From Flectonema sp. DT1601 (taxonomy: Eukaryota; Euglenozoa; Diplonemea; Diplonemida; Diplonemidae), in contig OZ025853.1 in NCBI GenBank assembly GCA_964019425.1, forward strand, positions 248,001-312,000: 64,000 nucleotides of DNA, written 5' to 3'. The notes beneath the pieces were generated by a model that was not told where the DNA came from, ran no database searches, and was given only the letters and a program-made list of their open reading frames with translations. Both the position numbers and the translations under genes were made by a program. Numbering within the stretch: position 1 is the stretch's first letter; every line of letters starts with the position of its first letter. Shown in pieces: positions 1 through 10,662 of this stretch.

Positions 1-3000
1 TCGACACAGCTGCGAGAGTTTTCCCATCGAAGTTCATAGTGAGAGCAGCATCGGCAATTACTTTTGCTTCCGCCTCGAGTCCGTGAAGTTCAGCTTTTTT
101 CGCGAGGTTTTGGAGTGTGTTGGAATTGAACTCAGAGGAGTTTTCAATAGTCTGATTGATACCAGCAACAGTACATGCTGCTGCAAGAAGGCTGGTAGTA
201 GAAACTGTCATTCCGCGACCAAGACGCCCAACAGCATCACACAAGAGCTCACCCAGTTCTAGAATAGTACGACCAGACTCTCCTGGGCTGTGAGCTGCTG
301 CATTCAATGCCATCCCACTACATAATGTGAGGGTTTCAATGTTGACGGATGTGTTCTTACTGTCTTCAGCACTCCTCAAGTAGCCAGCTATCTTTCGGAC
401 CTTTTCTTGTGATTTTCTAACTCCGTCCAACACTTGCAGTAGCGGAGGAGTGTCGCCCTGTCCTTGTTCCATCTCAAGCAGGTCATCAATCTCTGAGAAT
501 ATTATTTTTGCGGCATCGCCGAGGTAGCCGCCACAGCGAAGTAGTGACTCACACTGCTGAGTGATTGAATTCCTGACTGTGGATTTTGAAAGTGCGTCAG
601 TGGAAGTAAAATATTGTTTGGAAAGATCGATTATATTCAACAGAATACTTTCTGAAGAAGACTCAGGAAATCCAATCAAGAGAGAGACTTGATCAGCTAA
701 CTGAGAGTAGTCTAGCTTCGATGCTTGCGTTGAGAGATCTGCTTCGTCTACAGAATGCAGAGTTGCTGAGATGAGTAAAGAAGCGACTTCTTCGGGAGAA
801 TTCTTACCACAAAATTCTCTTAAGTGATCCAACACATCATGTGTCGCTGCAGCAAGCATCATGGGAGGTATTTCTTCAGCCTCAGACAGCTCAACTAAGG
901 ATTCGAACACATCAAGTGAATGAGATTTTATACAACCCCCAGTGTTAACAGCTGCTTGGAGGGTTTCTTGTGCTGGTTGAACTTGACCGTTCGCAAATTG
1001 CTGAAATACTTTTTGCATTAAATTATAAGTCTTCGATACACTACTATTGGCATCTATTCCATTGCGGAGTTTACTCGCTTGACGGAGAAGAGCATTTTTT
1101 TGTGTTGTGATGTCAGGTTCCTTATTAATATTTGACAGTTCTGAATGAAGAGATTGCAGCGCCTTTGCGATAATCGAACGTCTTGCTGTGGCTGAGAGGG
1201 ATTGCAATGAATTTTGTATCTCGCGTTGAATCCAGTCTAGTTGCGCAGATATGACATCCGGATCAGCAAAACCAGAATCTACAGCCTTAGCGATTGATCC
1301 TAGCGTTGAAGACAAACAACCTGCCAGCTCTACCACACCATCGATCCCGACATCATCTTGAGCCCCAACAGAGCTTTCTAACGTTGCTTTCAATGCGTCT
1401 GCTGCAGTCGCCCATCGTTCCTTTCCTGCTTCTATTTTTGCAATGAAGCTGTTTGCAATAACATCGCTTTTCTTTATTTCCTCAATCGTAGTTTCTAACA
1501 TGCGTTTAGTTCGATTCTGGCTGCTGTACTTTTTAACAGGTTCTATTAGAGGTTCAACCTGATCAATGGACCCAGTTTTCAGGTGTTTCGCAACATCAGC
1601 CAGAGCTCCAACTTGATAGCGTTTTCCGGCGTCTGCGACTGCAAATGAGAGAGCCTGGGCGGTGAAGCCACTTTCCTCAACAGTTTGAAGACTTGAAATA
1701 TAAGAAAGCATCCCCTCACTAATTCCCATACCAAAACCTGCCTTGTTGGCAGCTGCGTCACGTACCGATCTGTAAAACTCCTCCGGGATTGCCCGCTTGT
1801 CCTGAACACGTTGATGGAGGTCCTTCAAAGCTGCTAACAGCGTTGTCATCGATGCGCTTGTACTCGGTACTAGTTCGCAGTCGTTTAAGTTCGATTCTCC
1901 GTTCATGACCTTCTCTGCTGATTCCAACACTCTTGCCAACGCATTGAAGTCTCCATCTAATAGATGTTTCTCCGCGTCGCTTGCAAACCCGTCCAAACTG
2001 ACAGAATTCGACCGCAGCCGCGCGCATGCATTTTTCGCTTCCGCAATAACGTCTTCAGTGTGATTCCCACTTAGCAGCGACTGAGTAAGTTCCTGCAATG
2101 TTGATTTCTTAGTTGCGTTCCGATCAGTATTGGTGAGGGACCTTGTAACTGCTTCGAGAACACCTCCGCAGGTATCTTCGTACGAAGAAGACGTGCTTTC
2201 AATAAGAGAGAGGAGTTCTGAAGAAGGTCGAGTTCCTGGGATGTGCTGTTGAAGTTGCAGTGAGATACCTCGAAGCTTCTCCATGAGAGAGGTACTTCTT
2301 TCATTGCTGACAATCGGCAACTCGCTTCTCTCTTCAGAACCCCGCAAATCGCGTAACTGCTGCATCAAATCTTCTGTCACTTCTCCTGCATTAGCAGCGT
2401 TTTCCAATTTTTCAGCAACTTGTTCAAAACCTGCAGCTCTAGCCCTGTCAGCGGCAGTTTTCAAGTCTTCTGAAGAAATAGTACCACCAGTACCGTACTT
2501 GGTAACAATATCATCGACAACGACGCGGAAATCGTCTGGCAGGGGGGCAACCTGCTGGTGCAAGATACTAAGCTGTTGCTCACTGATTGTCCCTGTTTCG
2601 GCAGCTTGAGCTAAGTGTTCAGCTATTTGCTTGTAGCGAGCATCCTTTACCGCTGCTGTTTTAGCTTCTTGTGCTGCCCTCTGAAGGTCCTTTTTGCATA
2701 GCGTACCGTCAGCTTTCTTTGCAACTAATTTTTGTAGTACCAATGCGAGACGGTCTTTGGCTGGTTTTTCAGACTGCAGAGCATCTTTATTTTCTGCTAA
2801 TAATTTTCGTTGAGCGTCGAAAAGCACCTCAACGGAAAGATCGGTAGAGGGGCTGATCAAACTGTCAACAGTTGACACTAAGTTGGGATCCTTCTGCGAA
2901 AGAGCAACAAGCTCACTTGTTGTTTCAAGAGGGATAGTAGTGTTGTTATCTGAATTTATTAAGGATGTGATTATTGTATTCAGTCGCTGTGCAGGAGTTC

Positions 3001-6000
3001 CATGTACGGATGGCCTTCCAAGAAGAGAAGACGTCATTTCCCTTAAAGAAATAAGATCTTCCTCAGTAACAATACTCTTCTTTGATACAGCATCTGTAGC
3101 CACAGCGATGTCATAAACTGCCTTTGAGGCTGACTCTGTGGGAAGGTTTTGTGAAGATGCAAATAGTCCGCTGGCAGCATTTGAAAAGCTGCTCTTCCCC
3201 TGGTTGGGTTCCAGACTGTCGATTAGCTTTCCTATCTCTGTTCCAACTATGACAGCACGAGAACAATTACTAGCGACTATCTCAGAAGGTGCTCCAATAC
3301 TGTCGAGTAGGACCATTCTCATAAGTGTTCCATCACTGAATGAAGCAGCCATGCTTTCTACTACAGATTTAGGGAGTGCACTACCTCCAGCTTGTGCAGC
3401 AGTAACTGACTCTGATGTTGGTCTGCATGCTGCTTGTATTACTGTTTTGACACCTGTTGTTATCACTTCAGTAGAAGTATACTCCTCACTAATATTTACA
3501 TCCAATAAGATCTGATCACCTAATTCAGCAACAGTCATCCATTCTTTAATGGCGGAGTATATTGGAATGAACTTCGGATGTTCTGCAGACAAAGATGAGA
3601 GTCTGGTTTCAAGTGCGTATTTGTCGGTTCTATTTTTGATTAATGCTGCGACTTCTTCCATTGATTTTGATTCGTCGTCTGTGGTTGCGAGGTTGCCGGA
3701 TATTCTTTCAAGAGTGCGAGTAATGTTAGAAAGCTGAGGTGCGTCTTCATCCTGAGCTCTGGACAGATCCAAGACCTTGTCAGCCATCTCTAAAATATTA
3801 TTCTTTTGATCACCCTCTGGTAGGTTTGACGCAACAATTGAAAGGTCTCCACTCATTAAGATGAAGTCTTCTGCGGTTACGTTGTCATCACCAAGTTCCT
3901 CAAGTCTTCTAGCAACTTCTTTAGCAGTTTCGGAAGCTTGAAGAGTCGAGGTACAGTTTACTAATAAGTTCTGGTCATTACTCAACTCTATTCCAAATTC
4001 AGTTTTTAGTAGAGCTAAGCAGTCTTCGATCCCGCTAGTGTCTTGCGACTCTATTTTCCTCTTCAGCAGAAGCAAGGCGTCTTCTAGTGCGGTTGGTGCG
4101 CCTGACAATGTTGTCGCATCTGTGAGAGCCTTTTGAATTGTGTTAGCTGCTGCCCCTGAAAGAGGTTCCCCAGGTTTTGTGTGCTCTCGAAGTAGTTCGC
4201 TAAGCCGCTCAGCGATGAATCTGGCAGCTACTTCATCTGGTCCTGGTTCTCCTGCAGCTTTTGCGATTTCCTTGTAAATTGAGTTCGCCTTAGAGCACAG
4301 GTCTGACCTACCTCTGCTGTCTAACTGCTCAACGATCCCAGCAGATGTTCGAAGTTGAGAAACTCCCTCTGCTAATGAATTGATCAGAGCTGCTGCCTGT
4401 GAACACGTCACAGCCCTACTCGCTGCCGTTATATTCTGTTGGGTGTCAATTAATTGCTTCTGAGTTGTTGATAAAAACCTATTCGATAATAAATCATCTA
4501 TACATTGTTTTAGAGAAACTGCTGCTTTTCTCAGGCAGCAGTGGCCTTCTGCTGCTCCCCAGGAGTCGGCACCGGCTTTACCGAGATTTTCTGAAGCGCT
4601 TTTTGTCATTTTCTTCTCAGACATGAGTATCTGTGCCGCATTCCGAAGTTGGCTGGAGCATCCACGCAATCCGCTGCTTACGACAGCTGCCGGGTGACTT
4701 TCTGCATTCTCAGCATCCTCAGCTAACACCAATGCCTGCCTCGCAATGTTTTCTATGTCTTCACGGGTAGGATTTCCGACTGCTTTTCCACGTAGTTCCG
4801 CGCATGCTGCTGCTAGCCTTCGAGCCGTCACTGTAGCATAAAGAACTCCCGTACATGATGCCTTCTCAACAGCAGTATAGGCAGCTTGAGTAGCGTCAAT
4901 TGTCTGACTGGGTAAGTAATCAGGTGATAGCGACATTTGAAGAGAACCAATGCAGCTATTCAGCAACGACTTTCCGGGAGAGGATTCCGGCAACATTGAG
5001 AGGGTGACAGTGACAGAGTGAATCGCCTGATTAATTGCGTGTTTTGTAATATCACTGTGAAGATTGTTTTTATGAATTGACTGTAGTCGTAATACTTCCC
5101 CAACATCAACAACAGATTGACGTGTTGCTGAGAGTGCCTGTTCGGATTTGGTGGAGAGTTGGGCTGCCAATTCACTATTGACGAAGTGTTCATTGCTAAG
5201 CAGTTGAACAATTTCCGTCATCACAGGAGACAATACATTATGTCTACGAGCAGTACTTGCTGCACACTTCAAGGCATCTGAAGTTGAAGAAGTGAGACAC
5301 TTGGTGCTGACTGTTCTTGCAGCCAGTTCCGCAGCACCAGCACCAATCCCAGCAAGTCCACATGCCTTGTCCCTCAGCGATATTATTTCTGGTCTTTCAA
5401 CGGGTTCCCCTCTCGACAATCTCTGAGATAATTCCGACAAATCCGAAAGCAAAGAAGCCAACCTACTCGGATTATGAACAGCTCTCCCCTGCCCTGAGGA
5501 CATATTCGCCATCGCTGATGCTGCTGCCGATGCCGCGTGTAGCGCTGCTGCACTTCCAATAGCATCATTCAAGGTAAGTCGGCGGAGGGCTTCTTCCGTT
5601 AGTTCAGTGGACTCGGATGCTTCGCAAGCAGTAAACATAGAAATCAATTGTTTAATATCGGGTATCACAGATGCTTCATCAGATCTTCTAACGACAATGG
5701 CCAAGTGGGCAGCTTTCGCAGTTGCTTCTGCGAGGTCTACTGTTCTAATCTGCGGAAGGGAACGTCTTTCGAATTTAATATCATACTGACTGAACGGCTG
5801 GTGGACTTGTAGAGGACTCTGCTCAGGTGGTATTGACTCGTGAAGGTCAAGAGCAACAGATTTCTTTGTTTTGTCAGTTTGAGAAGCTGCATCACGACGG
5901 TGAGCAATTAATTCCGACCGAAGTACCGCTAACTGTGGTTTCACATCATAGTCTGGATCACTGCAATCAATTCTATTTAAACAAGTCTTAACAGAATCTA

Positions 6001-8719
6001 ACTTACGTCTCAACATCGGAGGATACAATAACAGAACGTCATCATACTTGAGAAGTGAAAGTGTAGTTTCTTTGAGTGCTATAAATGCGTGTCTGGTAGC
6101 ATTTTCTACAACAGGTGGGAGATCCTCGGCAGTCTCATCGTCAAAAGAAACAGTTGTCATATCTCTCTGTGGTGAGAAGACGTCGTAGTTTACCATTGCA
6201 AGAGCTTCTGTTAGCAAAGCGGATGCACCTTTTGACATCTCATGTTGCCTTGCTTGTTGACATGCTTCCATTAAGGTTTGACAATTCCTATTTAGGAGAG
6301 ATATTTCACGTTCAAGTCTGTGACATTTCTTAACATAACTGCTATTGTCTACCTCAGAGTCGTGTAATTTCTGTACCAACTCTTGAATATGACTCGCCAT
6401 GAATGAAGCATCATTTTCAACAGACTTTGGACGAGTTTCAGTAACGTCCAACATCAACGGGTCTGCCACACTGTTATAAACTGTTACTGCCTCAGGTCGT
6501 TGTTTTATTGGTTGACTTGGTGTTGCTGAGAGGTACTCTGCAGCAGCGTTTAAAATTCCACTGTAGTTTGCATTTGCGTATCCAAACTCCTTACAACAGG
6601 TCGCCAGTTGGTTTGCTTCAGCTGACCCCACAGAAACAGCACTGATTTTCACCGACAGTAACCGCAATGCTTGTTCAATACCACTCGAACTATTCTCATG
6701 TACAGCTGCAGGAGATTCTTCATCGGTTGGGGGTGATCTTAATGGGGTATCACTATCGGGAACTCTCAGAGGAGAATTCGATCTCACCGAGAATTGAACT
6801 GGACCGGGATCAGCATACTGTCTACCGGAAAAGTCTTCACGGTCAGGAAATGAGTCCTCGTCGATTGTGTAGTCATCCTCTTCTCCGTCAAATTGGAAAG
6901 AACTACACTGATCGAATCCGAGAAGGTCAATTCTTCGCAAGAGTTTTACTCTCAAGTTGTGTAGCATTTGATTGTTGCGAGTCGCTTTTTCTAGTTCCGA
7001 TCTCAGAATGTGAACGTCAGCATCATTTGCTTCACCGCTTCGTTTATTGCTTTCAAGTAACGTCAATTGATCCATAATACGTTTCATTGCACCTTGTGCA
7101 GATTCTAGTTTAGTATCAAGTTGATGAGCTTGTTGATGACAATGAGATGTGATGACATTATATTTATCAACAACTGCTTGTTGAGTTTCTCTATTGGCGA
7201 TTAGAAGGTGTCGATGAGCTACGATGTTGTGAAGCTTTTGATCGTATCCAGCGACTTCATCAAGTTCATCATTCAACAAATCAATTAGACTTTGTCTCTG
7301 AAGTTTATCTATCCAAGGATCTTGTAATGCTTGTCTGAGTACGTGAATTCTCTCATCACATCCCGTGTCAGGTTGTGCAAAAGACAGAGATCCAATAACG
7401 TGTTTAGCCGTCTCTGCAAATCTTAACGTATTCTTAGTTTCTTGATAGCAGCTTGCATGTGGTGAGATATTCGCAACCAGAACACTCCTGCAGTTCCCTC
7501 CTAGGCTATTTACTAATATTTTAGTAAGAAGTGAGTCTCGAACTGGAGGTGATAATTCCATTGAAGTATTTCTTTTCGATGAAAGTCTTTCCATGACTGT
7601 TCGAAGAACAGAAAGAGATTTGTTGTTGGCGATTGAGTTTTGTGATTTTGGAGAACTTGCTGAAGTTCTCTCAGATTGATCTGCTCTACGCAAGTCTTCA
7701 GATCCAGCAAGATCAGCAACTGTTAGAACACTGCAACTAGTTCGGACAGGGTCCTGTTCAAAACTTCCAACAGCAGAGTTTCGAAGACCAACAACTCCAT
7801 GAGGAGATGATCCATGTGTCTTAGTTAATTTTATCATTACTATTGTGTGGGAATCAGTCTTTCTACGTGAAGTAACCTGAGTGAGATAATAATCAACATC
7901 CTCAATGGAATACAAGTTCTTCCACACCAGACCTGGATAATGAACTTCCTTCTCCTCAACACCCATATGTGAAATATGAGACGTTACTTGTACAGAAGTT
8001 AGATTAGTAGGTCGTCTTCCAGGGGGTGCTGAGGGAGCATCATCCGTTAAGAGATCATAAGCTTCATTTCTATATATGGACAAGGCAGCAATAGATACTA
8101 CGATGTGTCTCATTTTATGAGACCCGTTGTACTGCAGAACTAACCGAAGTACATCTTGAGCACACCTGGGAAGGTATCCTTCGTCACCCTTTCGACCGAA
8201 AACTGTATGCGACTTACCAGATGACGTCTGACCATAATTTATGAATGTCGTGTTAAAACCATTTACTAAGTCAGGAAGATATTTCTGAGCGATAGGGCTA
8301 TAAAATCCATCTTGATCAATTTGTTTGGCTCCAGTACGAGAAGTTCCATCACCAGCACTCCACATACATCTGTCAAAACAGAAAGAATGATATGTGGATG
8401 AGATTTCTTTTGATAACGGGTTCATTATTGTGACTCCTCCGACATGACTTTCAGAATACATGCGAACAGCATGACTGCTGTTGGTTGGTGACATTGGTGT
8501 GTTAGAATGGTCCTTTGATCTTAAATGAGGTCTGACACGAACCCAAACTTCTGTTTCGATTTCTACTTCGCGACATCGTCTCGCTCCTCTTCGACTTCCA
8601 CTTCCACTTAGTTCAAACGGTAGATGTAACATCTGTCTTGATGGAGGAGATAAACTCCCTCCGTGTGATCCATGAGGAAACCTCCTTCTGGTACTCGTTG
8701 GGCTTCCGGGCAAACTCAT
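1..8719 (-). CDS. Giant N-terminal kinesin motor protein (3' end outside window)
   Basis: An open frame of at least 2,906 codons runs from ATG at 8719 to the window edge without a stop. The N-terminal motor domain (about residues 47-440) has the P-loop GQTSSGKS (about 166-173), switch II DLAGSE (about 337-342), the neck-side motif RDSLLTKILVNSLGGN and the closing TLRFAETAK helix. Switch I is degenerate (SRRKTDSHTI instead of NxxSSRSH). Kinesins move along microtubules using ATP. A coiled or low-complexity stretch follows (about 480-960). From about 980 onward the protein is almost entirely Ala/Ser/Leu-rich helix, resembling helical-bundle rods of the talin/vinculin type, though that similarity is only an impression. 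A module near residues 2000 and 2080 appears to repeat (GTL/GTI, then DL, then AAxxA). The acceptor TCATTCACAG lies 18 bases upstream of this ATG. An alternative 5' exon at 9088-9035 is possible. The subfamily is not recognised. Confidence 0.9.
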   Translation of the reverse strand, partial: MSLPGSPTSTRRRFPHGSHGGSLSPPSRQMLHLPFELSGSGSRRGARRCREVEIETEVWVRVRPHLRSKDHSNTPMSPTNSSHAVRMYSESHVGGVTIMNPLSKEISSTYHSFCFDRCMWSAGDGTSRTGAKQIDQDGFYSPIAQKYLPDLVNGFNTTFINYGQTSSGKSHTVFGRKGDEGYLPRCAQDVLRLVLQYNGSHKMRHIVVSIAALSIYRNEAYDLLTDDAPSAPPGRRPTNLTSVQVTSHISHMGVEEKEVHYPGLVWKNLYSIEDVDYYLTQVTSRRKTDSHTIVMIKLTKTHGSSPHGVVGLRNSAVGSFEQDPVRTSCSVLTVADLAGSEDLRRADQSERTSASSPKSQNSIANNKSLSVLRTVMERLSSKRNTSMELSPPVRDSLLTKILVNSLGGNCRSVLVANISPHASCYQETKNTLRFAETAKHVIGSLSFAQPDTGCDERIHVLRQALQDPWIDKLQRQSLIDLLNDELDEVAGYDQKLHNIVAHRHLLIANRETQQAVVDKYNVITSHCHQQAHQLDTKLESAQGAMKRIMDQLTLLESNKRSGEANDADVHILRSELEKATRNNQMLHNLRVKLLRRIDLLGFDQCSSFQFDGEEDDYTIDEDSFPDREDFSGRQYADPGPVQFSVRSNSPLRVPDSDTPLRSPPTDEESPAAVHENSSSGIEQALRLLSVKISAVSVGSAEANQLATCCKEFGYANANYSGILNAAAEYLSATPSQPIKQRPEAVTVYNSVADPLMLDVTETRPKSVENDASFMASHIQELVQKLHDSEVDNSSYVKKCHRLEREISLLNRNCQTLMEACQQARQHEMSKGASALLTEALAMVNYDVFSPQRDMTTVSFDDETAEDLPPVVENATRHAFIALKETTLSLLKYDDVLLLYPPMLRRKLDSVKTCLNRIDCSDPDYDVKPQLAVLRSELIAHRRDAASQTDKTKKSVALDLHESIPPEQSPLQVHQPFSQYDIKFERRSLPQIRTVDLAEATAKAAHLAIVVRRSDEASVIPDIKQLISMFTACEASESTELTEEALRRLTLNDAIGSAAALHAASAAASAMANMSSGQGRAVHNPSRLASLLSDLSELSQRLSRGEPVERPEIISLRDKACGLAGIGAGAAELAARTVSTKCLTSSTSDALKCAASTARRHNVLSPVMTEIVQLLSNEHFVNSELAAQLSTKSEQALSATRQSVVDVGEVLRLQSIHKNNLHSDITKHAINQAIHSVTVTLSMLPESSPGKSLLNSCIGSLQMSLSPDYLPSQTIDATQAAYTAVEKASCTGVLYATVTARRLAAACAELRGKAVGNPTREDIENIARQALVLAEDAENAESHPAAVVSSGLRGCSSQLRNAAQILMSEKKMTKSASENLGKAGADSWGAAEGHCCLRKAAVSLKQCIDDLLSNRFLSTTQKQLIDTQQNITAASRAVTCSQAAALINSLAEGVSQLRTSAGIVEQLDSRGRSDLCSKANSIYKEIAKAAGEPGPDEVAARFIAERLSELLREHTKPGEPLSGAAANTIQKALTDATTLSGAPTALEDALLLLKRKIESQDTSGIEDCLALLKTEFGIELSNDQNLLVNCTSTLQASETAKEVARRLEELGDDNVTAEDFILMSGDLSIVASNLPEGDQKNNILEMADKVLDLSRAQDEDAPQLSNITRTLERISGNLATTDDESKSMEEVAALIKNRTDKYALETRLSSLSAEHPKFIPIYSAIKEWMTVAELGDQILLDVNISEEYTSTEVITTGVKTVIQAACRPTSESVTAAQAGGSALPKSVVESMAASFSDGTLMRMVLLDSIGAPSEIVASNCSRAVIVGTEIGKLIDSLEPNQGKSSFSNAASGLFASSQNLPTESASKAVYDIAVATDAVSKKSIVTEEDLISLREMTSSLLGRPSVHGTPAQRLNTIITSLINSDNNTTIPLETTSELVALSQKDPNLVSTVDSLISPSTDLSVEVLFDAQRKLLAENKDALQSEKPAKDRLALVLQKLVAKKADGTLCKKDLQRAAQEAKTAAVKDARYKQIAEHLAQAAETGTISEQQLSILHQQVAPLPDDFRVVVDDIVTKYGTGGTISSEDLKTAADRARAAGFEQVAEKLENAANAGEVTEDLMQQLRDLRGSEERSELPIVSNERSTSLMEKLRGISLQLQQHIPGTRPSSELLSLIESTSSSYEDTCGGVLEAVTRSLTNTDRNATKKSTLQELTQSLLSGNHTEDVIAEAKNACARLRSNSVSLDGFASDAEKHLLDGDFNALARVLESAEKVMNGESNLNDCELVPSTSASMTTLLAALKDLHQRVQDKRAIPEEFYRSVRDAAANKAGFGMGISEGMLSYISSLQTVEESGFTAQALSFAVADAGKRYQVGALADVAKHLKTGSIDQVEPLIEPVKKYSSQNRTKRMLETTIEEIKKSDVIANSFIAKIEAGKERWATAADALKATLESSVGAQDDVGIDGVVELAGCLSSTLGSIAKAVDSGFADPDVISAQLDWIQREIQNSLQSLSATARRSIIAKALQSLHSELSNINKEPDITTQKNALLRQASKLRNGIDANSSVSKTYNLMQKVFQQFANGQVQPAQETLQAAVNTGGCIKSHSLDVFESLVELSEAEEIPPMMLAAATHDVLDHLREFCGKNSPEEVASLLISATLHSVDEADLSTQASKLDYSQLADQVSLLIGFPESSSESILLNIIDLSKQYFTSTDALSKSTVRNSITQQCESLLRCGGYLGDAAKIIFSEIDDLLEMEQGQGDTPPLLQVLDGVRKSQEKVRKIAGYLRSAEDSKNTSVNIETLTLCSGMALNAAAHSPGESGRTILELGELLCDAVGRLGRGMTVSTTSLLAAACTVAGINQTIENSSEFNSNTLQNLAKKAELHGLEAEAKVIADAALTMNFDGKTLAAVS

Positions 8720-9121
8720 TTCACTTGAGACAGCCCCCTGTGAATGATATTAGAAATACTTAACTAAACAACACTTGAGATGAAATATTGCACGACAGCA
8801 ATCATTATGTGACCTGAATGAAGGAAACTATTCAATAATAGCTGAGGATATCTATGACGAGAATATAACAACTACTTTTTTAAAAAAAAATAAAGATCTA
8901 GAGTTTTGCAATACTTTTATGTAGAAGATCCAAAATACAGAAATAAAGAAAAACAGAAGGGAAGCAAAACTATCTGATGTGACACAAGAACGAAATCGAT
9001 ACAAAAAAAAAAAAGATTAAATCTAAAACATTACCTTAAATACATTAATACCACCGGCAATGTAATGCTGGCTGTTAGAATAAGTCATCAAGGGAGGTAC
9101 TTGAGAATCTACGAAGGAATC
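8720..9121. other. Spacer between kinesin and coiled-coil gene
   Basis: About 400 bases, A/T-rich with short A runs. On the minus strand it holds an acceptor (CATTCACAG, ending at 8738) just before the kinesin ATG. It also holds a donor-like AAG|GTAATG at 9035/9034 that would end an 18-codon open exon starting with ATG at 9088. Either this is 3' UTR of the coiled-coil gene plus a trans-splice acceptor, or it is a 297-base kinesin intron. Confidence 0.5.
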
Positions 9122-10573
9122 TTAGTCCCTCATATCAAAGCCATCATTGATTGATAGGTAGTCGCTGCATATTGTAAGTTGCTGCTCAGCTTGCTGCAGT
9201 AAATCTTCTTCTGATGATGTCAAGTTGCTGCTGATTTCATGACGAGGTTTGGTTGTCTGCGGGAGATGGTTGCACTTCTGACATCGAGAAAGCTTTGCTC
9301 TGACATCTACAATCTCAGCCTCAGCAGTAGTGAGGTCTGAATTTGATTGTTGAAGCTGATGGCGAAGAGAAGTAATTTCCGACTGCAGCTGATCCAGAAA
9401 ATATATTTCCTTTTCCTTACTATCAGTCAACGCACCGAGTTGTCGTCGAAGATGATTATTCTCAACTTTCAATCGCTCTGTTGGTTTGCTGTCTTTATTA
9501 ACACAACCTGATAGCCTCGATATTTCTTTTTCTAACTCTTTAACCGTTACCTGATGTTCCATTTGACTATCACGATTCTGATCAATATCACTAACTCGGT
9601 TAACCAACAATGAAATCTGTTCAGGTAAGTCTTTGTTTGTTGTTGTTTGAATCAGATTACCCTGTTTAATTATTTCATTGATTTGATTAATTACTATTGA
9701 AGCTTCACTATCAGTCGTGGTACTGAGTTCTTCAACATGTGTTGATAGCGTTGAGATCTGTTCGGTTAGAATTTTATTTTTTTCAACTACTTTCTCATAG
9801 TCTTTTTGAGTATCTTCAACATAACGAGTAAGAGCGAGTACCTGCGTGGTGAGAGTTTCATTCTTATGTAGTATTTCATCAGTGATGGTGGGAGCTGTTT
9901 TATTCTTACTATCAGAGTCTGCTATTGATTTCCTTAAAAATGATATCTCTCTGTTTAGTTCTTCATTCTTTTCTTCATTGTTAGAAAGACTTTTTATTTT
10001 TGTTGTCAGCTGTTGATTTTGTTCTGCCAAAGTACGGATTTCCGTTGCATGAGTAGAACGCAATGTGGTGTTTTCGGATGTTGCGGTTGATAGTTGAGTG
10101 ACAAGTACGTCAAGTTGCTCTCTAACTGATTCATCGGTGATAGATTGATTACAAGAAGAGATTTGTTCCAACAGATGTGAATTTTGTTTTGTTAATTGAT
10201 CATTGAGTTGTCTCTCTTCTTCATTCTCTTGTTGAAGTATTTCTAAAGCCTCTGTTGCTTCTGTTAGTGTTGAGTGAAGTTGTACATTAGCTGCTCGAAG
10301 TGCATTAAACGCAAGTTTCGTATCATCGCTGTCTTCGTTCATCTCATCCATCAAATTAAGATTCTTAACAGGAGGAGGTTCATCATTATCACAATTAAGT
10401 TGTTTATTGTATGCTGGTGGTTGTTCACTTCCACTACTAACTTGCTGAGGTATAGAACCTCTATATGCAGGTGGTGCAGAACAAATTCCGTTTGTTTGTA
10501 CTTCACTCCTAACAGAAGCTGGCGTGATACTTGGGAGGCACCCCCTGTCTCCCATGTCACAGTCGAACGCCAT
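9122..10573 (-). CDS. Long coiled-coil protein, family not recognised
   Basis: 483 residues from ATG at 10573. An intron-like acceptor (TTTTATCACAG) sits 14 bases upstream, which supports this start. The first 80 or so residues are Pro/Ser/Asn-rich and probably disordered. From about 90 to 440 the sequence is a heptad-type coiled coil rich in Leu, Glu, Gln, Asn and Thr, broken by short disordered pieces. A CxxC pair (CQKC, about 433-436) falls near its end. No catalytic motif was seen. A structural, cytoskeletal or tethering role is plausible only because of the coiled coil. It is immediately upstream of the kinesin, in the same reading frame, with its TAA only 33 bases from a possible kinesin exon. 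Confidence 0.8.
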   Translation of the reverse strand: MAFDCDMGDRGCLPSITPASVRSEVQTNGICSAPPAYRGSIPQQVSSGSEQPPAYNKQLNCDNDEPPPVKNLNLMDEMNEDSDDTKLAFNALRAANVQLHSTLTEATEALEILQQENEEERQLNDQLTKQNSHLLEQISSCNQSITDESVREQLDVLVTQLSTATSENTTLRSTHATEIRTLAEQNQQLTTKIKSLSNNEEKNEELNREISFLRKSIADSDSKNKTAPTITDEILHKNETLTTQVLALTRYVEDTQKDYEKVVEKNKILTEQISTLSTHVEELSTTTDSEASIVINQINEIIKQGNLIQTTTNKDLPEQISLLVNRVSDIDQNRDSQMEHQVTVKELEKEISRLSGCVNKDSKPTERLKVENNHLRRQLGALTDSKEKEIYFLDQLQSEITSLRHQLQQSNSDLTTAEAEIVDVRAKLSRCQKCNHLPQTTKPRHEISSNLTSSEEDLLQQAEQQLTICSDYLSINDGFDMRD

Positions 10574-10662
10574 ATTGCGTTATTCTCTGTGATAAAATAA
10601 ATTAAATAAAATACCCTTCGATAATTGTTACCCATGGTGATGTTTATATCCTTTTGAAATAC

